The notes under the pieces: model-generated
What the model was told of the DNA's origin: nothing
Seen by the model: only the letters and a program-made list of their open reading frames with translations
Databases searched by the model: none
Position numbers and translations under genes: made by a program
Shown here: positions 25,140 through 35,985 of the stretch, piece after piece
Layout: each line of letters opens with the position of its first letter
How positions within the stretch are numbered: position 1 is the stretch's first letter
Assembly (NCBI RefSeq): GCF_021130785.1
Contig: NC_060213.1
Location: 63,960,001 to 64,024,000 of the forward strand
Length of the DNA stretch: 64,000 bases
Direction of reading: 5' to 3'
Origin: Homalodisca vitripennis
Taxonomy: Eukaryota > Arthropoda > Insecta > Hemiptera > Cicadellidae

Positions 25140-25372
25140 GGGAGTGCCGATGGCCGAGCGGTCTAAGTCGTTGATTTTGAGTCTGAGTTAGAGATAGCGC
25201 AGGTTCGAATCCTATCTGTGACCATTGCACTTTTTATCAGTACCATCGACCTTGTACTGTATCGACTCTCCCCTTTACTCTGTTTGATAAGATCCTCGCA
25301 CAGGCCAGTGGCCCATGAGGACGGGCAGAGTAAGGCTTAAAAGGGGATCGACTTCTCCTTAAAAAAACAAAA
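25140..25372 (+). repeat. tRNA-derived SINE (class II tRNA head), copy 1
   Basis: The head resembles a leucine/serine-type tRNA: TGGCCGAGCGGTCTAAG (A box) at 25,151-25,167 and GGTTCGAATCC (B box) at 25,202-25,212. A tRNA-unrelated body follows to an A-rich end near 25,372. The same head and body occur, more decayed, at 35,761-35,985. Matching sequence well past the tRNA part shows that this is a SINE family and not a tRNA gene. The head lacks a matching 3' acceptor stem. Confidence 0.85.
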
Positions 25373-26560
25373 ATAGTGACTGATACATACTCTAATACCC
25401 TGATATACGAATATTAATATAGTGGGACTTTATGTTCGGAAAGCATTGATTTGGGGCCGGGAAGTCAGAGAGTGAAACTAATTTTATGATGACCATCTAA
25501 AAACTAGAACTTCTCTGCAAAATTCCATGTATTTGAATAATTAGCTCCAACAATTTCAATAACACTTGAACTATTTAGAGATTAATGCGGAGGAAACTTA
25601 AGCTAAAAGTCCGTAGCTTTCGTAATGAAAACACTTTTGATATAATATGATTATATGTTCTATGGCAGTAGAAAAGATAATTTATATAGTAATTCCAAAG
25701 ATTTTGAAAGAAATAGCTGATAAAATTTACCATACAATTTGCATTTATGTATATTTATTTTTATCTTAACTTAGTTTGTAAATACCTATTGTATTTTTGA
25801 AACATAAGTAGGAGTATAAGACTTAAATGAAAGGTACACGATTCTCAGTGCTCATGATTATGCTCTTGTTTCAGGTTGTGCGTTTGTATCTGCTTTTCTT
25901 GTTGGCTTGAATTATATTTCAGAAGTAAAATATTTGACTTGTGCTTAATGGGAATGCATTACTTCCTATTACTGTACTTTTGTTTTTGGAGTTAAAAACC
26001 AAAGCCTCATTGGATGCCTAGATCTCTACACAGGAACCCCACACATTTAAGTGTGGATGGTGATCAAATCCAATGAAATATTTGGATAATCCAAATAAAT
26101 CTAAAATCCAAATAAATAAACATGTTAATGAGATTTTATACAAAGCAAATTTGGAAAATACTGGCGTCATGTACTTTGTTAGGTTTAATTTATAACACAG
26201 TATAACTTTAACAGTGTGAGACACCTCAAGTATGGTGTACAATCACCTAAATCACCCGACATACATTCTGTAAATATATTTTTAATTGTAGTATTAGTGT
26301 AAATTTTTATTTATGTTTTACACAAAGGGTATATTTAACAAACTTCTAACGTACAATAGCAAAATCTGGACATCACTGATTGAACTGTTAATTAGCCCTC
26401 GAAATATTACAACAATTGGTACTGGCTGTTACGAGTATTACTAGGCTAGTCACAGTTACAGTAAAAATTGCTACATCAATATTTAATTGCCATGCAAATA
26501 AAGAATTTGTTCTGTGAATATGGATTTTCTAGTAAAAAGAGTTTTGAATTTTTTAATTCA
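25373..26560. other. AT-rich DNA, no gene seen
   Basis: Nothing supported. A 74-codon minus-strand frame (26,018-26,242) has no recognised similarity. Confidence 0.5.
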
Positions 26561-26564
26561 CTAG

Positions 26565-26720
26565 TTCTACAACAAATGGAGAGGCGAAACACTGGACAGT
26601 CCCCTGGGTTTCAGATTGTCCGTGGACCATGAAAGAGGCATGAAGTATTCTCTAGGGAAGAGGGATGTGGCTACAGGCAAGAGGAAACATATCAATACTA
26701 GTTTTATTAATTCACTGTGA
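26565..26720 (+). other. Exon-like or TE-derived GC-richer open block
   Basis: Between a TAG at 26,562 and a TGA at 26,718 one plus frame is open for 51 codons with a codon pattern richer in G and C than its surroundings (includes VDHERGMKYSLGKRDVATGK). No family recognised, no clear splice sites. The minus strand is also open here (62 codons). It could be an exon, a mobile-element fragment or chance. Confidence 0.2.
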
Positions 26721-26873
26721 GGGTTGTGGTTTGCACATGAATAAAGGAAACTCATTTATTCTCTAGAGAGATTGTGAAGTTCTGTTTTACGCAACTTTGA
26801 AATGAAATTCAAATTTTTTATTTCTTTTACGCACTCAATATTAAAAACTAAATTCGTTCTTAGAAAATAATTA

Positions 26874-26878
<5 letters not shown>

Positions 26879-26927
<49 letters not shown>
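26879..26927. repeat. (AT)n microsatellite
   Basis: Perfect AT dinucleotide repeat of about 49 bp. Confidence 0.95.
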
Positions 26928-26928
<1 letters not shown>

Positions 26929-27219
26929 GATATATGTATAATAACTAGGAAAACTGTAATATAAATAATAAGAAACAGTTCGATAACACTGATAACACCG
27001 TTTGGAAAAGTTGTATTACATAATTATTTCATTTTAAATCTTTCACCCCTTATAGTAACAGTTACACACTCAAATCTATTAAAAATGTATTAACTTAAGT
27101 TATTTTTTCTGTATGAATAAATCCATTATTATTTAAAATGTCCAGAGAAGCGCTTTATATAAAAACTGCAGACCCAGATACTGTGATATTTAATAAATAT
27201 TTCGGATTATCTCGCACTG

Positions 27220-27242
27220 TTTTTTTTTTTTTTTTTTTTTTT
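27220..27242. repeat. Poly(T) run of 23
   Basis: Uninterrupted T23. The copy B counterpart (near 41,090) lacks it, so it arose after the duplication. Confidence 0.9.
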
Positions 27243-27939
27243 GTATACTGACTTCTCCGAATAATAAACCTAATATGGTTTGTACTGACATTATTAACCT
27301 ATACATTAAATCATCCATAAATGTATAACTATGCTTTCCATAAATTTCAGGTTTAACCCTCAGACGGCCCCAAATAGTAAATCACGACACAAATAAATAT
27401 ATGAAATAATAATAACTCTTTCACCACTACGATACTTTTTCAGGTAATTTCTTATTGTCTGTAGAATTTGCATTCAAAAAAGCAAAATCTAGTGTTTTAT
27501 GTTCCAAAGAAAGAACAAATATTCAGTCATTTCAATTTTGGTTGGATTCGAAATAGAAGTTTTACTTTTTTAGGAGAAGAAGCCAAAATACCTCTCATTG
27601 CACTCGCATAAGCATATTTGCGCTTGCTCCTCAATTATGGGATGTTCTGTATGGTTATGATTAGGTTAGGAGCCGCCTCCTGTCGAGATCCATGAGGAGG
27701 TAAAGCGGACACTATCTCAGTGATTCCACTTTACACTATGTAGAAAAGTAAATTGGGGGCCACCCAGCGTTTCAAGAATTTTTGTTATTTCTCATTATAC
27801 ATTGATTATCAGATACTCGCGGCTTGGCACACAATTGAAAGTTCTACACGTGTATGACCACTTCTGGGTGAGGTAATTATATAGCCATTTTAAGCTACTC
27901 CAGTCTTTGCCTTTTTCCCAATTAAGAAAATATATATAT

Positions 27940-28330
27940 ACATACACAGACTTGAGAAGTCTACTTCTGTCAAAAGACAGTTAAATGGGGTTTATAAGTC
28001 TTTAAAGTTATAGGAAAACGTAGACTGTAACTTTTTTAACATAATATTTGCATATAATGTGCAGTTAAATTTTATTTGTACTAAAACTTTTCTTATCTGG
28101 ATATTTTCTTAATGTGTGCTTAACAGCGGTTGCAGAAAAGTTTGAAATATGAAGTGTTGCTACTATCAAGCTTACTCTATGCTTCCACACTAAATAATGT
28201 AAACACATAGAAAATAGTGGTTATATTAATATAAAATGCGGTTTTTTTTAGTCATAAAAAATGTTTGAACAGAACAGTTTATTACATTTATACATTTAAC
28301 AGGCTGTTTCTGTTGTTATGTTGGAAATAT
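27940..28330 (-). mobile_element. Helitron-derived internal fragment
   Basis: On the minus strand this matches the interior of the Helitron at 39,822-40,743. Shared strings in the same order are AGCATAGAGTAAGCTT, CTGCAA..CTGTTAA.CA, TATCCAGATAA, TTTAACTGCA and TTGACAGAAGTA. Neither a 5' TC end nor a 3' CTAG end is visible, so it is a truncated, older relative. Confidence 0.65.
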
Positions 28331-29265
28331 AGATACCAAGATGGGATGTTTTGCTATTTTATAAATCAGTAAGGCATAACGCGGAGGGATATTCGATATA
28401 ATAATAAGCCTATATTCATAACAGAATCCATATGAATAGTATCGAGGGAGCAGTTCATGTGTGAAAGCAAAACAAGGAAACTAAGGAACTTTAAGATTTA
28501 TAATATAATTATGATTACAGAAAAGGTAATGAGTAAGCAACCCTACGAGTCGCCGAGGTCGTATGCTAAATTCTATTGCTAATTTTAATAATATGCATGT
28601 GAACACTTTTTACATCTACCCGACAGGCAAGAGATATTTTTCAACCCAATTAAGTGATGTTCTTTATATGTAGTGAAGCCTCATGCAAATTTCCAAGTCC
28701 ATATGTCAGTGTGTTCTCCAGTGATCATCCAAACAGAAATACAGATAGTTCGAAATGTAGTTTTTTTTTCTTTCAAGCACAACAAACAACCACCGCTCAG
28801 CGGATAATCGATAAAAATGTTATGACAGCTTGTTATCCACGGCACTTTGTGTTCACGTTTGATAAGTGGTTCTGCAATTGGCAGAAACGTTACAAAGTTA
28901 GGTTACGATAACAATGTGATGTCAATTACATCGTAACAAATTCAGTTTTGATTTATCACTAAAACATATTGGAATACTTTTGACGCGGAAAGATACGAAT
29001 GCATTATTAACATATAAGTTTTTTTCATTTTTTATATACATTATATATATATTATATATTAAGTTATACATTTAAATAAAAATTCCCAACTGATTGTTTA
29101 CTTGCTAAATTAGTAATTACTAATTCTTCCAACGAAATATAAAATAAAAAGCTAAGAATAATTGACAAGAAAATATCTGGATGCTGCAATCAAGTTTGTG
29201 TAGCAAACGTACATGCAATAGAACACAATTGTGCACCTGATGAGACAATGAGACTGCCACTTCAC

Positions 29266-29451
29266 CTTTCCATAGGTGTCTCTGAAGTCGAAACGATGTG
29301 AAGGTTCGTTTTGAGCTTCTTCGTCACCGACTTTCTTTGATCTCTTCAGACGAACATGATTCCAGATACCAAGAGTCAAGTCTTGACTTATATATATTAC
29401 AACGCCTGGGTTATTTTCTCCTTTCAGTTCAAACTTCAACCGGTCAGTCAA
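29266..29451 (-). other. Exon-like open block of unknown family
   Basis: A minus-strand frame (29,152-29,451, 99 codons) contains a segment with coding-like codon choice and clearly higher GC than its flanks, including RLKFELKGENNPGVVIYIS and GIWNHVRLKRSKK. It could end at a donor-like AAG|GTGAAG at 29,266. An in-frame TGA lies just upstream of 29,451; in another frame the preceding sequence is also open, so a single-base loss may separate the two. It has no match in copy B. Weakly reminiscent of beta-sandwich 'G.W.hvrl.r' motifs, but I do not assign a family. It may be a pseudo-exon or a TE piece. Confidence 0.3.
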
Positions 29452-30190
29452 ACGTCAAGCAGTTTTCGAGTATAATCCCTTTCTTTCACATTGCCGCTCG
29501 TTGTAGGTTTTAAGTACATGAGTACCTATTAACTTTCCTTACACCTGACGATGAGTACAGATTCAGTCGTCGAAATGGTGTCATATATTTAGCAACAAAT
29601 AACCGTGGCGAATGTCATCCATCGCCAATAGCAAACATTAAACAAAGGACTGAGGATGTTATAAACAGGGCAATAACCTTTCATTTGTGTAAAACAATAC
29701 AATTTTTTACTTAATTTTCACGTGATAGGAAAAACTCATTAGTAAGGTACTGCTTAAGATTCATTTAAATATATACATCTCTAATAATTTATCAAATTCA
29801 ATACGCTTTGCAGGTCAAAACAAATCATAGTTGTTACATAAAGTATAGTCCACCCTTACATAGTTTACCATCTACCACAGTTTAATTTTTTCATTTAAAA
29901 AATGTGTCATATAAAATGGGATAATAGTATTAAATTTAAATTTTTTTAACTTTAAATCTATTTTGTACCTGTTTAAACAATTTTGAAACTTATCAGTTTT
30001 AAGGTTTATAATGTCGGAAAAAATTACTATAAAAATAGGAGACTTTGGGAAGAGTTTCAAAGAATAACAATGGTAAAATGTGAGTTTACATTAATATTAA
30101 CAGAAAATATCATGTTTATTTAGCTACAAATATTAAGAACGAAATAGTAAAGTTGATATTGACAGCAATTCCCCACTTACTATAGAGTCA
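29452..30190. other. No gene seen
   Basis: 29,540-29,640 is GC-richer (contains CCTGACGATGAGTACAGATT, then CAGTCGTCGAAATGG, a form common near 3' ends of retroelements). The remainder is AT-rich without features. Confidence 0.4.
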
Positions 30191-30380
30191 TCCTAATAAT
30201 ATTATAAATCCGAACGTGCCCTAATTTGTTAGTTTTGCTTTCGCGCGTAAATTACACAACTGATGGTAGTGAAGTTTTACATGGACATTCTTAGGATCCC
30301 TGGGACGAATATAAACCTATTTTTATTTCAAAACTCCCTCCGGGGGGGGAGGGTTTATGAGGTATTCCGAGACTTATGGT
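30191..30380 (+). mobile_element. Helitron 5'-end-like fragment
   Basis: It begins TCCTAATAATATTATAAATC right after an A. This resembles the 5' TC end of a Helitron family found in many insects (TCCTACTAATATTATAAA...). It continues with matching features: TTCGCGCGTAAATTACACAA, GTAGTGAAGTTTTACATGG and CTTAGGATCCCTGGGACGAA. No CTRR end with hairpin was found downstream, so the element is truncated. A G8 run follows at ~30,342-30,349. Confidence 0.55.
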
Positions 30381-31090
30381 AGGGCCTTTTGCCCAGTGTT
30401 TGAATGTACAAATATTGTATGTATTTAAAAATTCCTGTTTCCCTCTAGACTAACAAAGGCTCTTAACTTGGCTGCTATTAGACTACTGTCCTTGTTCTAA
30501 TAATAATGAAGTGCCCAGACTGTGTGAAGACCCTGTCACACTTCCTTAGTGAGGAGGCGAACCTATCTCTTGTGCTATGCTTTCTTGCAGGTAAAGAGTA
30601 CTTCAATGAATCTCGCAATCATACACTATACAACTCTTTAACCTCTCTTTATCTGTACACCTTCTCCTCTTCTACCAATGGGGTGTACTAATGTAATCTT
30701 GTTTGTAAGCATTTCAGGGCATCACGCAGTCTATTCTATTTCATTATCTTAGTATAAATTAAACTCTGTAACTGTATTGGCATTTTTAATTAATTTTATG
30801 CAATTTTTAATTTTGAATTTTATTACAGTATGTATACAAAACTATACTGAATGGGATGTCTTCAAATTGTGACGGCCCATTAGGAAAGTCCTTAACCAAT
30901 TGGCTCTGCGAGGTCACTATTATTATTGTCCAGTAAAGTATCGGTACTACAGTATTTATATTGTAGTATTACCAACCAACGATTCTTCATTGTTCCTAAC
31001 GTCTAACATCACCTAAATTATTAAAAGGAAATAAGGAACAGTGATTATTATATATTTTATTTGGTAAGATATACGTCCAAGTAATAGTTG
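30381..31090. other. No gene confirmed
   Basis: A 61-codon plus frame (30,506-30,691) starts with MKCPDC and has some cysteines, a pattern seen at the C-termini of some non-LTR ORF2 proteins, but the match is too weak to call. The rest is AT-rich. Confidence 0.35.
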
Positions 31091-31570
31091 CTCGGAATGT
31101 TCTTAGTTGATCTCAACTGAGTTGTTAAGCGGAAGTAGCCCGATACCCGTGGCAGCTCTAGCTGCAGCTGGCTGAGGAATTTGCTGATTCTGCTGACTCA
31201 AGCCTGTGTCTGGCCAAGCTTTATCGTTTCTAGACTCTTGTTACGCCCAAGTAAATCGTTTGGGAGCAGCACCGTACGGAGTCTCGTCCAACATTTTAAC
31301 AAAATCTGTAGCGAAAAGGTACGTGCGTGGAGTGAGTTGATCGCCGGTACTCGAACGTAATGCGTCGCTCCGTGTTTGTCTTTCCCTTTAAAATCTTAAA
31401 TTCTTAACCTACTGTTTCGCTGATGAGTGTTTAATATATTTTAAAATTACAGTTTAGGGAATGTAAATAGTATTTTAATAATTGTGAAAGATTAAATTAA
31501 ATCAGATTCTTGCGGCCATCTAGCCTTCTGATACTTATTTCCAAAGTCCTGTCTTTTCGGTTACAACATA
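31091..31570. other. CpG-rich block: candidate promoter/first exon or solo LTR
   Basis: 31,250-31,390 holds about fifteen CpG dinucleotides at roughly 50% GC, far above the AT-rich surroundings. A strong donor-like AAAAG|GTACGTG sits at 31,314-31,325 (plus). Alternatively, 31,236-31,568 starts TGTTACGCCC and ends GGTTACAACA, with short inverted ends like those of an LTR, but I find no target-site duplication or primer-binding site. The minus strand also has a 46-codon open stretch over 31,200-31,065. Function undecided. Confidence 0.35.
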
Positions 31571-31769
31571 GCTGTTTAAAGTTTTCTTAAACTTTGTCAA
31601 ATTTTGAAACCAATGAAACTTGATTTATAAAGCTTATTGATGCGGTGCGACAACTCTGTATGTAGAGCAAGATTTTAAAATGAAAGTACATTATAATTGG
31701 TATTTTATAAGGTTTTTCCACTGCAAAAAAACAAACAAAATATGTGGTATACATTTGTTTTTTGAATTA

Positions 31770-32345
31770 TAGTAAAATTTACGAATATACAAAGTTCCAC
31801 AACACCATCTCTGTATTATGATCAACACCACTGTGTTCTCCACTGTGAAACATCCAGATGATGGAAGTTGTGATTACTTGACACAACAAACCATAATCCC
31901 AGACCAATCAAGGCAATGTGGACTCTGCTATAATATCTGTCAATCTCGCAGTTGCGATTAAACTACGATATGATCTAAGCCATGAGATTGTTTGGGAGAC
32001 AAAGTTTTCATGATTTTCATGTAGGTTGAAATACACTAGTTGAAATGGTGTATAAAGGCAGAAGTAGCTTTTTTGGGGAACGGGCAGTAATAGGAAGGAG
32101 GCAGAAAGGAGTATTATGTTGTATTTTTTTAGTATTTCTGATATAAATAAATGTATTAAACAATTGATTCTCCATGGTGCAAGGCTTTTAATACGTAAAA
32201 TGTGTACAGTAGAATTTCTATGCTAAAAAAATAACGGATAACGGAAAATGAACGGGGTTTTTCGGTTGCAAAAGTTTTTAATGAAAGCCTCAACCACATA
32301 TTCGCTGGTTCTGATAATTGAAAATTAGTTTAAAATCTATTTGAA
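31770..32345 (+). repeat. Dispersed repeat family R1, copy 3, with extended match to copy 4
   Basis: The core (31,796-31,975) belongs to the four-copy R1 family. From the core to about 32,345 it also matches 48,240-48,565, including TTGATTCTCCA and a CGGTTGCAAAAGTTTT-like string. That longer match exists because copies 3 and 4 sit at equivalent places in the large duplication. Confidence 0.8.
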
Positions 32346-32795
32346 ATATTACACACATATTTGATACTACACTTCGAACAAAATTGTTTTATTCGTATGA
32401 GTTTATTACTCCAAACATATATAAAAATAGATCATAAATTAAAGCAATTTAGAACTGGTGTAAACTAAAACGGCCATTACTTTTAAAATTGCATATTTTA
32501 TCCATGTTATTATTTGAATAGTATTTTTTAAATTCTAATTTTATTCATATTAACATAAATATGGAAAATAATGTTCAGTATGAAGTTGTAAATTTTTATA
32601 ATTCTTTATGAAGAAAACAGTTTCAGTCATTAAAGATCTTTTGGATATTTGGACACTCACCTATGGTAAGTCACTTTTAATGTTTTATTTGCTTCATTAT
32701 GTATCAAATATTTTGCTCTTTGAGAAAATTGTGTTATACCACATGAATCTTTAATGGAATATACAAGTTTTTATACCTGAAATAAAAAAGTCAAA

Positions 32796-32797
<2 letters not shown>

Positions 32798-32859
<62 letters not shown>

Positions 32860-32890
32860 ATATATATGATATTCTATATATATATAGAAA
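32798..32890. repeat. (AT)n microsatellite
   Basis: Long AT repeat (about 32,800-32,850) followed by shorter TATATA tracts to 32,887, with a CTATATATATATAG palindrome near the end. Confidence 0.95.
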
Positions 32891-33119
32891 GTTTCCTTTT
32901 ACTAAGATGGTTTTCTTCTATCCCTTGTAGGACATAAAAAACAATGAGCTACTTACCATATAATCAGTTTAATAGATGTCCATAAATGGCAATTCACAAA
33001 TAGAAATATCAATCAATGTATTAGAATTAAAGGTTTACAGCTTCTTTTTCTAAGTGAATATAAAAAGGTTGCTCGTAACTTCCAGGATATACTGTAATTT
33101 AATATTAATTACATTACAT

Positions 33120-33137
33120 TATATTATATATATAAAG

Positions 33138-33183
<46 letters not shown>
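33120..33183. repeat. (AT)n microsatellite
   Basis: AT dinucleotide repeat; the Tyr-Ile frame on the minus strand is an artefact. Confidence 0.95.
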
Positions 33184-33187
<4 letters not shown>

Positions 33188-33474
33188 TTAAAAACTTTCC
33201 TAGATGGCATAACATTTGTTTTACATTGTAAGTAATACGAGTAGACGGATTTTAAGAAAAGTAAGGTATAATTACGACGGTACAAATATTTTTTTATGTA
33301 AGTCATTATCCATTACTTGGCTTACTTGGCTCCAATATAACCCATTTCCCTCTAACATGCAATGGACGTGAAATAATATATTTTTCTCCTCTTAAATTTT
33401 GGTATTCCCGATTCCCAGACACTGTAACGCAAACAATAAAAGCCCGAGAACTAATGTGAAAAGAGGCTAAAAAT

Positions 33475-34200
33475 GCAAAACCATCTACATTAACACGGAT
33501 AGCAGGGTTTCTCTGCAGTCCTTGGCCAACCATGACTTTATCTCAAAGACAGTATGGGAATGCCATAAGGTCATGAAATTACTTGCGAAAACCAATAATG
33601 TTATTCTAACATGGGTGCCTGGGCGTAGAGGAATTATAGAAATGAAGGGCCAGATAGTTGCTCTACTTGTCCTTTTACTAGTCCAGAACCAAGGTGTGGA
33701 ATTTCCTATAACTTATCATGCAGATCTGTTGCCAAGTGGGCGTTTTACAAACACCGACTACATTAGAGGAGAACTGAGGGGAACATACAAGCAAAGCGGT
33801 TGATCAATGGACCTTCAAGGAACATTGCATCAGATGCTCTTAGAATGAGTAAAACGGAGATCTGTAAGATGGTTTTATTACAGGTCATTAGATATTCCGA
33901 ATCTACTTGAACAGAATAGGTATTCCGGTTCCTGAAACCCTGTAAGAAATGTAGTAGGCTGGTGAAACAGCATAATATGTCATGTTTGAATGTCCAGAAT
34001 AACACAGCTAATGCTCAAGATCCCTATGTTTTCTTATGCATACGGAAGAGGGATTGGAACAGACAAGTATTGTACAGAAGATCTCATGGTTTTGTAATGG
34101 CCTTGGATTTGAGATAGCTTAAACCTGAAGAGGGTATACAGTAAGCCGAATGGCTGAGATGCAATTAGTAGGCCCAGGAAACTCTGGCCCTCTGTTATAA
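33475..34200 (+). pseudogene. Non-LTR retrotransposon RNase H and C-terminus, decayed
   Basis: In frame from 33,483 the plus strand reads IYINTDSRVSLQSL, a good match to the RNase H segment '.i.sDS.aal.al', whose Asp is catalytic. SKTVWECHKVMKLLAKTNNV and LTWVPGRRGI follow; WVPGH.Gi.GNe is the usual RNase H motif, here with His and the GNE part lost. Downstream, 33,800-34,200 in broken frames gives strings such as ALRMSKTEICKMVLL and MAEMQLVGPGNSGPLL, like the C-terminus of I/R1-type ORF2. No RT is found upstream. It is absent from copy B of the duplication. Confidence 0.7.
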
Positions 34201-35110
34201 AAAACGCAAACAAGAACCGATAAAGGTCGATCGAAGCTTATCGAAGAACCTATGTCTCTGAGCGTCTCTAAACAGTTGATCTCCACGTACTACCAGTGTA
34301 CATGTACTCATATTCTTTTAAAACTTCATCCCTTTAAGAAATCCCTTCTTGTTTTCCAAGTAAATTTTTCAGAAGATTGCAAGGAAATTGTTGTTTTTCG
34401 TTTTGCTGTTGTTGTTTTTGTTTTTGTTATTTTCATAGGTTTATTATAAATTCATATTAATGTTTTCATTTTTTAGTTACAAAAGTAAATTATACTAAAA
34501 GCTACAGTAATTTTCATTTATTATTATTCTTACAATATTTTTTAATAAATAAAACATCAAAAACCTTTAATTTTAATAGAACTATCTTGTATATAAATAC
34601 ATTGGGGTTTTCTTTGTTATAATTGTATATTTTTATTGCTAAAATACTCAAATTAAATATAAAAGTGAGAGCGCATAGAAATGTAAATTATAATGTTTTA
34701 TATGCTTCACTATTTTTACAAGTTCTTACTTAACTCACGTCCTGTGCATTTGAATTCAAGTCAAACTTACGATATTTTCACATTAGGATCGATCCAAGTG
34801 AAGTAGCAGAACTTATGTTCGTTAATTTAATCTTATCATTGTGAACTGCCTGACCTAGGAGTTATATTTACATTTAAATTTAAATCTACAATACTAACAT
34901 TTAAAATTAAATCTCAACTAATGATAAACATAAGTGGTTAATATGTTCTTTTTTCTAGGACTATAAGATTAATCAGCTTTGTTTTAAAGAAGAGTTTAAA
35001 GGCAAAGTTTATAGATGACTAAAACTATTAATGCTAACTTAATAAGAGCATAATGCTAAACAATTAATACAGGACTACGCTTAAATTCGAAAACGTTTAG
35101 ATTGAACTAA
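34201..35110. other. AT-rich DNA within duplication copy A
   Basis: Includes a short duplicated block at 34,795-34,865 (shared GTGAACTGCCT). A 65-codon plus frame at 34,252-34,449 has no support as a gene. Confidence 0.5.
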
Positions 35111-35135
35111 GTTGAGTGCAAGTGACGGCATCTTC

Positions 35136-35278
35136 TCTACAAGAAGTTAACAGTATGTGTACCCCTCCGGAACTCTCCTGTGCACATTATTTGTTCTCTT
35201 AATTACAAGTGTCTGCTACTAACACAATGTTCCTTAGTTCAACAACACACGTTTCTTGTGTAATTACTCGCTAAGTTA
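35136..35278 (+). promoter_or_regulatory. Highly conserved non-coding block, copy A
   Basis: This 143-bp block aligns without gaps to 49,446-49,588 and differs by about five or six bases, all transitions, while neighbouring duplicated sequence is only ~70-80% identical. No frame is usefully open. It contains two inverted TAATTACA/TGTAATTA-type words (homeodomain-like cores) and a small ACACA...TGTGT hairpin. Preservation suggests a regulatory element, a non-coding exon or gene conversion. Confidence 0.6.
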
Positions 35279-35760
35279 CTTTAAAATTAGACTTGAATCT
35301 CGTTTAGAGTGAACTTTTTAGACGTCAGGGAATAGTTGCAGTTAACTACAGTTCACAGTATATCCCCGAAATGTTATGACAATAATGATATGGACTTAAG
35401 TATAGTTAAAACGAAGAGTGTGTCTTTTAGTTAAACACATATTAAAAATGGCAATAGAGTTGTGTTGAACATTTAGAAATGGATATGTTTATTTTAATAT
35501 TATATTATTACTGTTAACGTATCCAAAGTGTGTTTTGATTCTTACTTTTCACAGGTTTTATACATATTTTTTGAACAGAACATTATTATTTAATATCATC
35601 TAGCCTACGGAAAAGTTAATTACTCTTCTACATGTGACTACACATTATTTAAATCTATTCAGATATTTTATTTAGCCATGACACAAATGATACTAAATAA
35701 ACCTAGAGTAATAAACACATTTGTATTATGACCATACGTATAGTATAATTTATGATAATT

Positions 35761-35985
35761 AGGAACGCTGACACTTGAGCGGTCTAAGATCTGAGGAAGA
35801 GATAGTGTAGGTTTAAATCCTGTATATGACCGTAGCATTTTTAACAATTCCATTTACTTTGTACTGTGTCGAGTTTTCCCTCATTCTGTTTGATAATATT
35901 ATTCTAGCACTGATCAGTGGCTTATGAGGACGAACAGAATAACGATTAACATGAGATCGGTCTCAGATTTTAAAAACTAACAAAA
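35761..35985 (+). repeat. tRNA-derived SINE, copy 2
   Basis: Decayed copy of the SINE at 25,140-25,372. TTGAGCGGTCTAAG (A box) and AGGTTTAAATCC (B box, mutated) are recognisable, followed by the same body (TTTGTACTGTGTCGAG, TCTGTTTGATAA, CAGTGGC.TATGAGGACG). Its absence from copy B dates the insertion after the large duplication, unless copy B lost it. Confidence 0.8.

Noticed and set aside
30506..30691. 61-codon frame starting MKCPDC, possibly a retrotransposon C-terminal zinc-binding end
   Set aside because: Only two close cysteines and no supporting RT or RNase H nearby; the similarity is too vague.
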